Notes under the pieces: model-generated
The model's database searches: none
The model's input: the letters and a program-made list of their open reading frames with translations, nothing else
Told to the model about the DNA's origin: nothing
Translations under genes and position numbers: made by a program
Assembly (NCBI GenBank): GCA_051647245.1
Contig: JBOFDS010000012.1
Location: 276,414 to 340,413 of the forward strand
Length of the DNA: 64,000 bases
Direction of reading: 5' to 3'
DNA from: Brevinema_A sp051647245
GTDB lineage: Bacteria; Spirochaetota; Brevinematia; Brevinematales; Brevinemataceae
Shown: in pieces, positions 17,616 through 26,314 of the stretch
Layout of the letters: every line of letters begins with the position of its first letter
Position numbering within the stretch: position 1 is the first letter of the stretch

Positions 17616-18887
17616 TTAATAATTAAATTTTTCATTGCCCCAAATCCTCTTCAGACGTTCCGCAATCTTCTTCTCAAAACCTTGTTCTGTTGGATAGTAG
17701 TAAGAAACAGGTTGAGAAGTGTATTTTTGTTTCACAAAATGATCTGGAAATTCATGTGGATAAAGATATTTTGGTTGATTTTTTTTATCTTGACTAAAAT
17801 GTGCTTGATCGCGAAGATAGGACGGCACTGGATATAGTTGACCATTTTTAATATCTTCCATCGCAGCAAAGAAGGCCTTAGTAGAATTACTTTTTGGCAA
17901 ATTCGCAAGATATAAAGTAGCGTGCGCCATCATGAACATTCCTTCAGGCATCCCTACCCTTTCAAAAGCATCCGCACAAGCCACTACCACAGTGATCGCC
18001 TCAGGATAAGCAAGACCAACATCCTCCGTCGCCAAGATCATCAATCGACGAAAAATAAATCGAGGATCTTCGCCAGAATTGACCATCCACGCAAGATAAT
18101 AAACAGCAGCATCAGGATCACTTCCACGGACACTCTTGATGAACGCAGAAATCACATCATAATGCATATCTTTGGAATCATATTTGGTGTCTTTTTTTTG
18201 CATGACGTTTTGGAGATGAGCCAAAGAAAGATCTTTTGATCCCACAGGCAAGGACAAAGCAGCTGTTTCAAGAATATTGAGCATGTTTCGAGGATCAGAA
18301 GAATATTGAATCAGAAAGTTTTTTGCTTCGTCATTCATTGTCAACTCTAAAGGTAACAAAATCAAATCCGTCAGCAAAGCCCTATCCAAAATATGTTTTT
18401 TTTGTTCTTTATTAAGAGGAAAAAATTCAAAGATAAGCACACGAGATCGGAGAGCTGGATTGAGCGAAAAATAGGGATTTTCTGTTGTCGCCCCTATCAA
18501 AATAATCAATCCCGACTCCAAAGACGATAAAAACGCATCTTGCTTTGGTTTGGTGAGGCGGTGAATTTCATCAATAAAAACCACAGTTTTTCGGTTCATT
18601 TCTCTATTTTGAAACGCCTTATCATGGGTATTGCGAATCTCATCACTACTCAAGGTCAAGGCATTCAAGCTCAAATATTCTGCATCAATCTCCTGTGCAA
18701 TCAAGCGAGCAAGCCCCGTCTTCCCAGAAGCAGGAGCTCCATAAAAAATCATCGATTGTACCATTTTGTTGGCGATCATCGTGCTAATAGGACGCTGTTC
18801 TCCAATAAGGTGCGATTGACCTTCGTATTGATCAAGCGTTTTCGGCGCCATTCGATAGGCAAGAGGTTCCGAATCAAAGAGACTCAT
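17616..18887 (-). CDS. rarA: Replication-associated recombination protein A (RarA/MgsA)
   Basis: A 423-residue AAA+ ATPase of the RarA/WRNIP1 family, acting at stalled replication forks. Walker A is GAPASGKT at residues 50-57, Walker B is 'VVFIDEIHRL' near 100-110, and sensor 1 follows in 'LIGATTENPYF'. The C-terminal tetramerisation region is present ('VRGSDPDAAVYYLAWM', 'YKYPH'-type 'KYLYPHEFP'). Its start codon directly abuts the thyX stop and has no ribosome site of its own, pointing to translational coupling. Confidence 0.95.
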   Translation of the reverse strand: MSLFDSEPLAYRMAPKTLDQYEGQSHLIGEQRPISTMIANKMVQSMIFYGAPASGKTGLARLIAQEIDAEYLSLNALTLSSDEIRNTHDKAFQNREMNRKTVVFIDEIHRLTKPKQDAFLSSLESGLIILIGATTENPYFSLNPALRSRVLIFEFFPLNKEQKKHILDRALLTDLILLPLELTMNDEAKNFLIQYSSDPRNMLNILETAALSLPVGSKDLSLAHLQNVMQKKDTKYDSKDMHYDVISAFIKSVRGSDPDAAVYYLAWMVNSGEDPRFIFRRLMILATEDVGLAYPEAITVVVACADAFERVGMPEGMFMMAHATLYLANLPKSNSTKAFFAAMEDIKNGQLYPVPSYLRDQAHFSQDKKNQPKYLYPHEFPDHFVKQKYTSQPVSYYYPTEQGFEKKIAERLKRIWGNEKFNY

Positions 18888-19535
18888 TTAGTTTGCAATC
18901 CTTTCTTCGAAAATCGCCTTTTTGAAATCAGCATCCTTACTCCAATTTTCAAAATAGGTCAATCCAAAAATATTAGGAGCTTGTTGATATAATTCTTTCC
19001 AAATAATCGTTAAGAGCTCTCTGATTTCCCATTGAGCACCACGAGATACACGCATATCAATAATATGAAGCCATTCTCTAAAGTTTGCCGTCATCACAAG
19101 CTCAGTAGCTGCTGCATTAGGAAGGATGAAACGTGCATCTTCTTTCTTTATACCAAGTTCCACTAAATCATGGTAATAGGCATTGATCTCGGCCATAATT
19201 TTTTTGTATAATTCATTTGCTTCTTGATTCTCAGCAATTTTTGGTGGGGTAACAAATTCAAAATTCTGCTCATTAACATAACGCTGAGAACGCTGACTAA
19301 AAGAACTCAAACGATGTCTCACAATCTGGTGAGACGCCGCACGACTGATTCCTTCAATATGAAAGCTCGCAGAACTATGCTCAAAAATAGAAGTATGTCC
19401 AGATTTAAGGAGATTTGGGAGAAATTTCTCACGACTGGTTTCTGTCATTTTATGACCAGAATCATAACAAATACGAGCTCCATATTCACAGCTACCTTCC
19501 GCGTCTGGAGAAATAAACAATAATTTGATCTGCAT
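18888..19535 (-). CDS. thyX: Flavin-dependent thymidylate synthase ThyX
   Basis: A 215-residue FAD-dependent enzyme that makes dTMP from dUMP using methylenetetrahydrofolate and NADPH. The ThyX motif RHR-x7-S is present in 'RHRLSSFSQRSQRY' near residue 73, with flanking 'HTSIFEHSSASFHI'. GAGG stands five bases before the ATG. It is the first gene of a thyX-rarA-lipoprotein run. Borrelia also uses ThyX, so this is compatible with a spirochaete. Confidence 0.95.
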   Translation of the reverse strand: MQIKLLFISPDAEGSCEYGARICYDSGHKMTETSREKFLPNLLKSGHTSIFEHSSASFHIEGISRAASHQIVRHRLSSFSQRSQRYVNEQNFEFVTPPKIAENQEANELYKKIMAEINAYYHDLVELGIKKEDARFILPNAAATELVMTANFREWLHIIDMRVSRGAQWEIRELLTIIWKELYQQAPNIFGLTYFENWSKDADFKKAIFEERIAN

Positions 19536-19651
19536 AACAACCTCTTCGATCTTCTAGACTTTATTAAACTATTATAGCAGTTTTTATCATTTTTTTCAAC
19601 AAATGAATTTTTCAATAAATAGATTTATTCATTGGAGATAGAGAGGATATA

Positions 19652-19680
19652 TTGTCAAATGTATTGAAATATGCTATACT
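19652..19680 (+). promoter_or_regulatory. Sigma-70 promoter for the membrane protein/transglutaminase-like pair
   Basis: TTGTCA (19652-19657), a 17-base spacer and TATACT (19675-19680), with the start codon 26 bases further on. Confidence 0.7.
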
Positions 19681-19705
19681 TAACAAATCTCTCTAAAGGA
19701 TAACG

Positions 19706-20203
19706 ATGCGTTTTTTTAAAATTCTTGGTCTTTTCTTAGCCTTGTCACCTGTTACTTTCTATAATGAAAAATATTTTCTACCTTATTCTTTTTTTGGGAT
19801 CATAATGTATATTTTGGCATTGATTTTTGATGAAGAAAACTTTTCTTTCCAAAAAATATTATTTTGTTTTTACGGCATTATGAGTATTTATTATCTTTTT
19901 ATTATCAGTCCTATTCTATATAATTTAACTCTTATCATTATTCTTTTGTCATACTTTTACTTTAAAGGATTCCCTGCCGATAAAAGAAATGTTATTACTC
20001 TAATTGGTGTGATTTTGACTATTTATGGAATCATGTTTCCCTTAGGAGTGATCTTGGCTTTTTTATGTGCAGTGATTATAGAGATTTTTTCTCCAAAGCC
20101 ACTCTCCCAAGAACTCCACCCAATTATAGAGGAACTTCCTATTTTAATCGAAAAAATAGAAGAAGAATCTGAGGAGACGGAATATGTTATCCCCTTTGAA
20201 TAA
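19706..20203 (+). CDS. Small multi-pass membrane protein
   Basis: A 165-residue protein with about five hydrophobic segments between residues 3 and 130 and an acidic cytoplasmic or periplasmic tail (residues 135-165) rich in glutamate. No family recognised. AAAGGA lies six bases before the ATG. Its last 20 bases overlap the start of the next gene, so the two are translationally coupled and probably work together. Confidence 0.7.
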   Translation: MRFFKILGLFLALSPVTFYNEKYFLPYSFFGIIMYILALIFDEENFSFQKILFCFYGIMSIYYLFIISPILYNLTLIIILLSYFYFKGFPADKRNVITLIGVILTIYGIMFPLGVILAFLCAVIIEIFSPKPLSQELHPIIEELPILIEKIEEESEETEYVIPFE

Positions 20204-21827
20204 ATTTTTAGCTAGCTTTGTGTTACTGCAATTAACTGTCTCACCGCTTTTTTCTTTTCGTTCTCAATTTATTCAAACCGACAATCACTACGAAGAGATG
20301 CTTTTAAGTAACCCGTCTTTAATCACTGATATCGAAGCGACATTCATTGCTAGTGGTATAGAACCTGATCTTTTTGCTTTGTATAGTTCTGAGGTGATGC
20401 GTTGGAAAAGAGAGATAGAGCGTTCGATCCCACGTGGTGCAAACCAACGTCAAAAAGCTATCACTATTGGTAATTACTTGCATACTAACGTATTTATCCA
20501 ATACCGTCTCTCCGCCACAACCCTTAAAGAAGTCTTTGAAGATGGATATTTCAATTGTCTCTCAGCCACAGTATTAATGAATTTGTTTTTGAAGATGTTT
20601 GGGATTGATGCGAAATCGATTATTTTACCCACTCACGTTTATACGCTTGCAACATTAGATGGTCAGATGTCAGAGATCGAAAATACCATCAAAGACGGCC
20701 TATCCATCTCCGAAAATAAACAAGCTCAAGATCAATTCCACAAATTAACAGGATTTGATTATAGTAAGGATTCAAAGAAAAAAGTTGTAATTTCGTGGAA
20801 TGAAACCATAGGTTTGCTCTATTCTAATAGGTCTTATTTTGACGCAAAAAAAAATCAACACAATAAAGCCTTCCAAAATATGCTTAAAGCTCAAGTATTC
20901 CTTGCCAAATCACCTAGCGAACAAACAAACCTCTCTATCGGCTACTTGAACTATTCTTATAATGTCTATCGTAACACCAACCAACCCCTAGAAGTATATC
21001 TAAAAACATTATCAATCTTAGAAGAAGGTCTCCGACAATATCCCATGTTTAATAACCTCAAAGGAAACTACCTCAAAGGAGTTGGCATCGTTATTGACAA
21101 AATGATAGAAGCAGAATCGCCACGAGACAAAATTAATGAGCTCCTCCAGTCCACGAAAAGATATCTTGACGCCCAGAGTTTTGCTAAATTAGAGAGACTC
21201 CGCTATATCAATGATACGATTTTTTCTATGAGACAAAGTAAAAATTATGCAAATGCAGAAATCAATCTTAAACACCTTATTGAAAAATATCCTAACGACA
21301 AAGGCATCAAAGATTTAATGCAAGAATATGCGTATATCAGACTCAAAAATGACCACGAAAAAAGTACGAATCCTTCACAAAAAAACACGATTTTGGTAAC
21401 AGAAATTCAACAGCTCGCAAAAGAATTGGCCAATGAGCCCTTAGCATTTTATTACTCAGAGCTTGCTCGTGCCTTATTTGAACAGAATGACTTTCAAGGG
21501 TCCATCAACATGATGATTGAGGCGCAAAAAAGTTTTGGAATGCTACCCTTGGTACAGCAAAATGGATTTGTTTACGCTGTGAATTCAGCACAGCACTACC
21601 TTCAACAAGATGATTTATCTAATGCATTAAAATATTATAAGCAAAGTTTTCAATTCAAAAAAGATAGGCAAGTCATCTACAATATGGGGATTTTATACGA
21701 AAAATTGGCTTTAGAATATGTTGCTAATAATAACGATCAAAAAACCAAAGAAATCCTCAAAGAGGCCATAGATCTCGTTCCAAACAATCAACGTTTGAAA
21801 CAGCTTGCCCAGCAGTATAATATTTAA
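20184..21827 (+). CDS. Exported transglutaminase-like protein with TPR repeats
   Basis: A 547-residue protein with a signal peptide (about residues 1-24). Residues 85-165 resemble the bacterial transglutaminase-like fold: a cysteine in 'YFNCLSATVLMNLFLKMFGI' (C125), a histidine in 'ILPTHVYTLATLDG' (H151) and an aspartate about eight residues later form a candidate catalytic triad. The rest is helical with TPR-like units around residues 215-300, 385-460 and 470-545. The family can act as protease, cross-linking enzyme or inactive binder, so the activity is not settled. AGGAG stands eight bases before the ATG. Confidence 0.7.
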   Translation: MLSPLNKFLASFVLLQLTVSPLFSFRSQFIQTDNHYEEMLLSNPSLITDIEATFIASGIEPDLFALYSSEVMRWKREIERSIPRGANQRQKAITIGNYLHTNVFIQYRLSATTLKEVFEDGYFNCLSATVLMNLFLKMFGIDAKSIILPTHVYTLATLDGQMSEIENTIKDGLSISENKQAQDQFHKLTGFDYSKDSKKKVVISWNETIGLLYSNRSYFDAKKNQHNKAFQNMLKAQVFLAKSPSEQTNLSIGYLNYSYNVYRNTNQPLEVYLKTLSILEEGLRQYPMFNNLKGNYLKGVGIVIDKMIEAESPRDKINELLQSTKRYLDAQSFAKLERLRYINDTIFSMRQSKNYANAEINLKHLIEKYPNDKGIKDLMQEYAYIRLKNDHEKSTNPSQKNTILVTEIQQLAKELANEPLAFYYSELARALFEQNDFQGSINMMIEAQKSFGMLPLVQQNGFVYAVNSAQHYLQQDDLSNALKYYKQSFQFKKDRQVIYNMGILYEKLALEYVANNNDQKTKEILKEAIDLVPNNQRLKQLAQQYNI

Positions 21828-21841
21828 AATCAGGAGACCAC

Positions 21842-22495
21842 ATGAAATTTAAGGCTTTTATTTTTGATTTTGATGGGACTTTAGCGGATTCTTTGGAGGA
21901 TCTAGCTAACGCCGTCAACCATGCTCTGTCCTCGCAAGGGTACCCCAGCTTGAGCATAGATGAAGTCCGTCAACGGATAGGATTTGGGATTGACAGACTT
22001 GTTGTGGACACTCTTCCTGAAAAATATCGTGAAAATAAAAAGATTGTTGCGCGATCTTTAGAACTGATGGCGGGGTATTATTCTACACACTGGCAAGATA
22101 ATGCGAAATTATTTGATGGGATTTCTGATATGCTTGACCATCTTGCTATCAATAAAATTGGAATGGCAATTCTATCAAACAAGCCTGAAGGATTTTTGAA
22201 AGAATTTGTTCAATTTATAACTCCAAAATGGGATTTTGAGATGGTGATTGGTGGACGAAAGAATTATCCTCTCAAACCAAATCCTACTTCAACTCTTGAA
22301 ATCATAAAAAAACTCAATCTCGATCCTCAAGAGATTGCATTCGTCGGAGATGGCGACACGGATATTAATACAGCTCTTGCTGCTGGCATTACACCTATCG
22401 CCGTTACATGGGGATACCGAAGCAAAGAAGAACTCGCAGCAGTTGGAGCCGAGATCTTTATCGATTCTCCTAAAGAACTTTTAAAATATATCTAA
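21842..22495 (+). CDS. gph: HAD-family phosphoglycolate phosphatase-like hydrolase
   Basis: A 217-residue HAD hydrolase. Motif I is 'FDFDGTLADS' (residues 8-17, nucleophile D9 or D11 pair), motif II 'AILSNK' near 117, motif III lysine in 'YPLKPNP', and motif IV 'FVGDGDTDINTA'. A helical cap domain fills residues 18-90, as in Gph. The usual role is removal of phosphoglycolate, but substrate range in this family varies. AGGAG precedes the ATG. Terminated by the hairpin at 22509-22537. Confidence 0.85.
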   Translation: MKFKAFIFDFDGTLADSLEDLANAVNHALSSQGYPSLSIDEVRQRIGFGIDRLVVDTLPEKYRENKKIVARSLELMAGYYSTHWQDNAKLFDGISDMLDHLAINKIGMAILSNKPEGFLKEFVQFITPKWDFEMVIGGRKNYPLKPNPTSTLEIIKKLNLDPQEIAFVGDGDTDINTALAAGITPIAVTWGYRSKEELAAVGAEIFIDSPKELLKYI

Positions 22496-22508
22496 ACCAA
22501 ATCATAAC

Positions 22509-22537
22509 AAAAGACCCTAATATATTTAGGGTCTTTT
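22509..22537. terminator. Bidirectional terminator between gph and acpS
   Basis: AAAAGACCCTAA (22509-22520) pairs with TTAGGGTCTTTT (22526-22537) around a five-base loop; it just overlaps the acpS stop. Confidence 0.85.
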
Positions 22538-22907
22538 ATTTAGCTTGTTCTTCGAGAATAACTGTTGCAGTTGCATAAGATTTTGTATGCGATAGGGTTA
22601 CACTAATAGTTGGTGATCCCCTCTCAAGCCATTTTTCATACGTTTCACCGAGAAGTTGGATATAAGGTTTTTTGGAATGATCATGACATAATTCTATCTC
22701 AAAAAAATTCCCCGATCCAAAAGCCTTAAAAAAAGCTTCTTTAACAGCAAAACGTGCTGCGAAACGTTGGTAGACATTGGATGAAGAGAAAGCGTATTCG
22801 ATCTCTTGTATTGTAAAAATTCTTTGCAATCGATCTCGAGATTGATCATTGATAAAAAGCTCAACTCGTTGAACTTCAATAATATCTGTACCTAAACCTA
22901 TAATCAT
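22536..22907 (-). CDS. acpS: Holo-[acyl-carrier-protein] synthase AcpS
   Basis: A 123-residue phosphopantetheinyl transferase that activates acyl carrier protein from coenzyme A. The motifs are 'GLGTDIIEVQRV' at residues 4-15 (metal-binding D8) and 'FAARFAVKEAFFKAFG' near 50-65 (E58 region). The start at 22907 gives the standard N-terminus MIIGLGTDI and has GGAG five bases upstream; a longer frame to 22955 is rejected. Confidence 0.93.
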   Translation of the reverse strand: MIIGLGTDIIEVQRVELFINDQSRDRLQRIFTIQEIEYAFSSSNVYQRFAARFAVKEAFFKAFGSGNFFEIELCHDHSKKPYIQLLGETYEKWLERGSPTISVTLSHTKSYATATVILEEQAK

Positions 22908-23044
22908 TTTTTCTCCAAAAATTTTGACGATTGACGTATCTCTTATTATATTCAATTATCTAAAATTTTGCAAGCAAGCCCAATATACCCCAAAAACAAC
23001 TTTCAAAAATATAAATATCAAAAAAGCGTTAAGAAAGGAAGATC

Positions 23045-23057
23045 ATTTGACGAAATC
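23045..23057 (+). repeat. 13-base element shared with the hpf upstream region
   Basis: ATTTGACGAAATC at 23045-23057 occurs again at 38801-38813 on the same strand. Here it lies 71 bases before the sigma factor gene. TTGACG could be a -35 box, with TAAAAA 16 bases downstream. Confidence 0.4.
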
Positions 23058-23127
23058 TTTAAAAATATTAAAAAATAATTAATTTCTTATATAGAAATGA
23101 TTTAATTAACATATCAAGGAGCTTATC

Positions 23128-24030
23128 ATGCGTTCATATTTAGAGTCCCCCATCACAATGAACACAATAAGTGTATACTTGAAGGAAATTGACAGAATCC
23201 CGCTGTTGAGCAGGGAGGAAGAGGAGTATTTAACACAATCTTTTGGTAATTGTTGTCAAGCAAAAATACAAGAAGATCGTAACACGACTCCTTGTCCCGA
23301 CTGCCAAGCAGCCAAACAAAAACTAATTATCTCTAATTTGAGATTTGTTGTTTCTGTAGCAAAAAAGTATCAAGGAAACTCCCTCTCACTCTCAGACCTC
23401 ATCAATGAAGGTAATATTGGACTTATTGTTTCTGTTGACAAATTCGACTACAAACTCGGCTATCATTTTATTTCTTATGCTGTTTGGTGGATCAAACAAT
23501 CCATCATGAAAGCAATCTCCGAAAAATCGCGTATGATTCGATTGCCCATGAATCGCACTAATGAACTATTTAAAATCAATCACTTCGTCGACGCTTACAG
23601 CAAGGAGCATGGTAAACTTCCTTCACACTCAGATATCTCTGAAGAACTGGGTATCAGTGCTTTAGAGGTTCAACGCATCATCGAAACCTCTAATGGACAT
23701 ACCTCTCTCGAATATCTGATCATGGAAAATAGTGAGCATGCCTCGTCAAGTTACGATAGAGACCAACAATCTGATACTCCTGAAGAAAGCTCTATGAAAG
23801 ACTCCCTTTGTGAGAGTCTCCACGATTTATTACACAATCTCGCTGAACGTGAACAAATCATTTTACAAAAACGATTTGGATTAGATGGAGATGAAAGAAT
23901 GTCCTTATCTCAAGTCGGTAAGGAACTTGGTTTGACAAAAGAACGTGTTAGACAGTTGGAAAAACAAGCTCTTTGTAGTCTCAAAAAAATTGCTCAAGAA
24001 AAAGAGTTGACCTTGTACCTTAACGTATAA
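23128..24030 (+). CDS. Sigma-70 family RNA polymerase sigma factor (group 2, RpoD/RpoS-like)
   Basis: A 300-residue sigma factor with regions 1.2 to 4.2. Region 2 is clear ('NLRFVVSVAKKYQG', 'LSDLINEGNIGLIVSVDKFD', 'ISYAVWWIKQSI'), region 3 follows, and region 4.2 has 'LSQVGKELGLTKERVRQLEKQAL'. There is no long region 1.1, so it is more likely a group 2 alternative factor than the housekeeping RpoD. Unusual: between residues 39 and 62, in region 1.2, a stretch holds C42, C43, C56 and C59 in a CC-x12-CxxC pattern where other factors have a short acidic turn. This could bind zinc or sense redox. AAGGAG precedes the ATG. Confidence 0.88.
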   Translation: MRSYLESPITMNTISVYLKEIDRIPLLSREEEEYLTQSFGNCCQAKIQEDRNTTPCPDCQAAKQKLIISNLRFVVSVAKKYQGNSLSLSDLINEGNIGLIVSVDKFDYKLGYHFISYAVWWIKQSIMKAISEKSRMIRLPMNRTNELFKINHFVDAYSKEHGKLPSHSDISEELGISALEVQRIIETSNGHTSLEYLIMENSEHASSSYDRDQQSDTPEESSMKDSLCESLHDLLHNLAEREQIILQKRFGLDGDERMSLSQVGKELGLTKERVRQLEKQALCSLKKIAQEKELTLYLNV

Positions 24031-24048
24031 AAAATCAAAGTAATTATC

Positions 24049-24084
24049 AAAAGCCTTATAAGTTATTCTTGTAAGGCTTTTTTA
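24049..24084 (+). terminator. Intrinsic terminator of the sigma factor gene
   Basis: A 14-base stem, 24049-24062 with 24068-24081, containing one G-U pair and GCC/GGC, with a five-base loop and T run. Confidence 0.85.
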
Positions 24085-24116
24085 TTTGAATTCTCTAGGT
24101 AATATAAGAAAATATA

Positions 24117-24145
24117 TTGACTATTTTTGATTTTCACAGTAAAAT
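24117..24145 (+). promoter_or_regulatory. Sigma-70 promoter for frr-uppS-cdsA
   Basis: TTGACT (24117-24122), a 17-base spacer and TAAAAT (24140-24145), 31 bases before the frr start. Confidence 0.7.
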
Positions 24146-24176
24146 ATAAGCACATTTAATGTAAGGAGAGTCAATT

Positions 24177-24737
24177 ATGACTTCAGAATATCTTTCGTTT
24201 AAACAAGAAGCGCAAGAAAGCATGGACAAAGCTATTAAATTTTTAAAAGACGAGTTTAGCCGTTTAAAAGCTGGTCGTGCAAGTATTGTGATGGTTGAAG
24301 ATATTTCTTTCGAGGCTTATGGTCAAATCATGACCGTAAAACAAGCTGCAGCACTATCCACTCCAGACGCTCACCAAATCGTAATTGAGCCTTGGGATAA
24401 AAGTCTTTTAAAAGATATTGAAAAAGGGATCCATAATACAGGTCTTGATTTTTCCGTTACGAATGATGGTAAGTTATTACGTATCAGTATTCCACCTTTG
24501 ACAGAACAACGCAAGAAAGAGCTTGTGAAATTTGCAAAAGGAATCGCAGAAGATGCGAAAGTTGTTATCAGAAACACACGTCGTGATATCAACAATAAAC
24601 TCAAAGAATTCTCTAAAGAAATTAGTGAAGACGATGTACGTAAAGAATTGGATCTCGTTCAAAAAGAAACTGATAATTTCATCAACTTGATCGATGAAAC
24701 AATGAAAAATAAAGAAAAAGACATCATGGAAGTTTAA
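24177..24737 (+). CDS. frr: Ribosome recycling factor
   Basis: A 186-residue protein of standard length for RRF, which splits post-termination ribosomes with EF-G. Family signatures include 'LKAGRASIVMVEDI', 'IEKGIHNTGLDFSVTNDGKLLRISIPPLTEQRKKELVK' and 'AKVVIRNTRRDINNKLKE' spread over residues 25-150. GTAAGGAG precedes the ATG. It begins an operon with uppS and cdsA, a common bacterial order. Confidence 0.97.
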   Translation: MTSEYLSFKQEAQESMDKAIKFLKDEFSRLKAGRASIVMVEDISFEAYGQIMTVKQAAALSTPDAHQIVIEPWDKSLLKDIEKGIHNTGLDFSVTNDGKLLRISIPPLTEQRKKELVKFAKGIAEDAKVVIRNTRRDINNKLKEFSKEISEDDVRKELDLVQKETDNFINLIDETMKNKEKDIMEV

Positions 24738-24742
24738 TTCTC

Positions 24743-25423
24743 ATGATAAAGCATATCGCAATCATTCCTGATGGCAATCGTCGTTGGGCGACAAACCAAA
24801 ACTTACCCGTAAATAAGGGGCATGAAGCGGGATTTGAAGCGCTTCGAAAGATCCTTAAAGAGTGTAAGGATAGTGGGCCTACGGTCTTGAGTTTTTATGC
24901 GTTTTCAACAGAAAATTTTCGTCGTAGTGAGTTGGAAGTCAATAATTTATTTGGGCTTTTAGAGAGAGTGCTTGATAAATTTTCGAAAGAACTTTTAGAA
25001 AATGGCATTCAATTACGGATTTCAGGGACAAGCAACAATCTATCAAAAAATTTAATCGCAAAATTAGAAAAAGCACAAAAACTTTGCTCAGAAGGTGATT
25101 TTATCTTGAACATTTGTTTTAATTACGGTGCTCAAGAAGATATTATTCAAGCAACAAAAAAAATTGCAGAAGAATATAAAAACGATAAGATCAGCCTTGA
25201 TGATATTAATGATTTTCAAAAATATCTTTGGAATGGCGATCTACCTCCTGTTGATCTGATGATCAGGACTTCAGGTGAACAACGAATTAGTAACTTTTTA
25301 CTTTGGCAATGCGCTTATGCAGAATTTGCATTCTCTGACAAATTATGGCCAGACTTCTCACCAGAAGATTTACTACAAGCTCTAGAAGATTTTCGTTCTC
25401 GAAAACGTCGCTACGGGGCTTAA
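24743..25423 (+). CDS. uppS: Isoprenyl transferase (undecaprenyl diphosphate synthase)
   Basis: A 226-residue cis-prenyl transferase making the C55 lipid carrier for peptidoglycan and surface glycans. The catalytic aspartate lies in 'IPDGNRRWA' (D10), with 'GHEAGFEAL' next and the C-terminal signatures 'DLMIRTSGEQRISNFLLWQ' and 'WPDFSPEDL'. Five bases separate it from frr. Confidence 0.96.
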   Translation: MIKHIAIIPDGNRRWATNQNLPVNKGHEAGFEALRKILKECKDSGPTVLSFYAFSTENFRRSELEVNNLFGLLERVLDKFSKELLENGIQLRISGTSNNLSKNLIAKLEKAQKLCSEGDFILNICFNYGAQEDIIQATKKIAEEYKNDKISLDDINDFQKYLWNGDLPPVDLMIRTSGEQRISNFLLWQCAYAEFAFSDKLWPDFSPEDLLQALEDFRSRKRRYGA

Positions 25424-25434
25424 AGGATTTATTT

Positions 25435-26271
25435 ATGATTCAAAGATGGATTACAGCATTTATAGGGATTCCTTTACTTATTTTATGTATCAGCATCCCA
25501 TTTGCAAACGGCATTTTATTATTTCTCTTGATGCTTGTGGCTGGATTAATTCTTAATTATGAAGTGATGACAATGTCTGAAAAGCGTGGACACATCAGAT
25601 ATCCAAGTACGCTGATGAGTATTATTATCAGTTTATCATGTCTCTCAACATACCTATTTTCAATCTATATGATCACGTTTTACCAAGTCCTTCTATTTCA
25701 AGCAGTTATGTTTCTTATATTTTTCTACTATGTGATCACACAAGAAATAGTTCAAGCACACGATTTTTCAGAAAATGTTGAAAACATCGGTTTTAATCTG
25801 CTTATTTATATTAGTTTTGTTGGTTTCTTTCCATTATTCTTAGTATTAAACCAACTAGTACCTAACCAGATTGGATTTTTACTTCTTTTTGGGTTTACTT
25901 GGTTCAGTGATGCTGCGGGACTTTTTGTAGGCAGTTTGATCGGAAAAACCGCTCTTCCTATGCTTCCAAGTAAATCAAAAACTTTCGAAGGATATCTAGG
26001 AGCCTTTTTCTTTACGGCACTTTTAGGGATTATTTTTTATTATCTTCAAGGCGCTCTCGCTCTTCCTTTCCACTGGTCCTTCACCAAATGGATTCTTTTT
26101 GCTATTGTAATGAATTTCTCTGCAAATATCGGTGACCTTATCGAATCATTAATCAAAAGACTTTTTGATGTAAAAGATTCTGGAACACTATTAGCAGGAA
26201 TGGGTGGTCTTTTCGATACCATCGATTCTCAAATTTACTCCGTTGCTGTCGCGATTCTTTTCTTCATTTAA
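25435..26271 (+). CDS. cdsA: Phosphatidate cytidylyltransferase
   Basis: A 278-residue integral membrane enzyme making CDP-diacylglycerol, the branch point of phospholipid synthesis. About eight membrane segments are visible. The CdsA signature appears at the C-terminus: 'SANIGDLIESLIKRLFDVKDSG' and 'GGLFDTIDS'. The start at 25435 has AAAGGA seven bases upstream and gives the usual hydrophobic N-terminus; a longer frame from 25345 overlaps uppS and is rejected. Confidence 0.94.
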   Translation: MIQRWITAFIGIPLLILCISIPFANGILLFLLMLVAGLILNYEVMTMSEKRGHIRYPSTLMSIIISLSCLSTYLFSIYMITFYQVLLFQAVMFLIFFYYVITQEIVQAHDFSENVENIGFNLLIYISFVGFFPLFLVLNQLVPNQIGFLLLFGFTWFSDAAGLFVGSLIGKTALPMLPSKSKTFEGYLGAFFFTALLGIIFYYLQGALALPFHWSFTKWILFAIVMNFSANIGDLIESLIKRLFDVKDSGTLLAGMGGLFDTIDSQIYSVAVAILFFI

Positions 26272-26285
26272 GAACAAATCTAACA

Positions 26286-26314
26286 AAAAAAGCTCCTTAT
26301 TTAGGAGCTTTTTT
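26286..26314. terminator. Bidirectional terminator between cdsA and rnpA-yidD
   Basis: AAAAAAGCTCCT (26286-26297) pairs with AGGAGCTTTTTT (26303-26314) around a five-base loop. It includes the rnpA-yidD stop codon. Confidence 0.85.
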
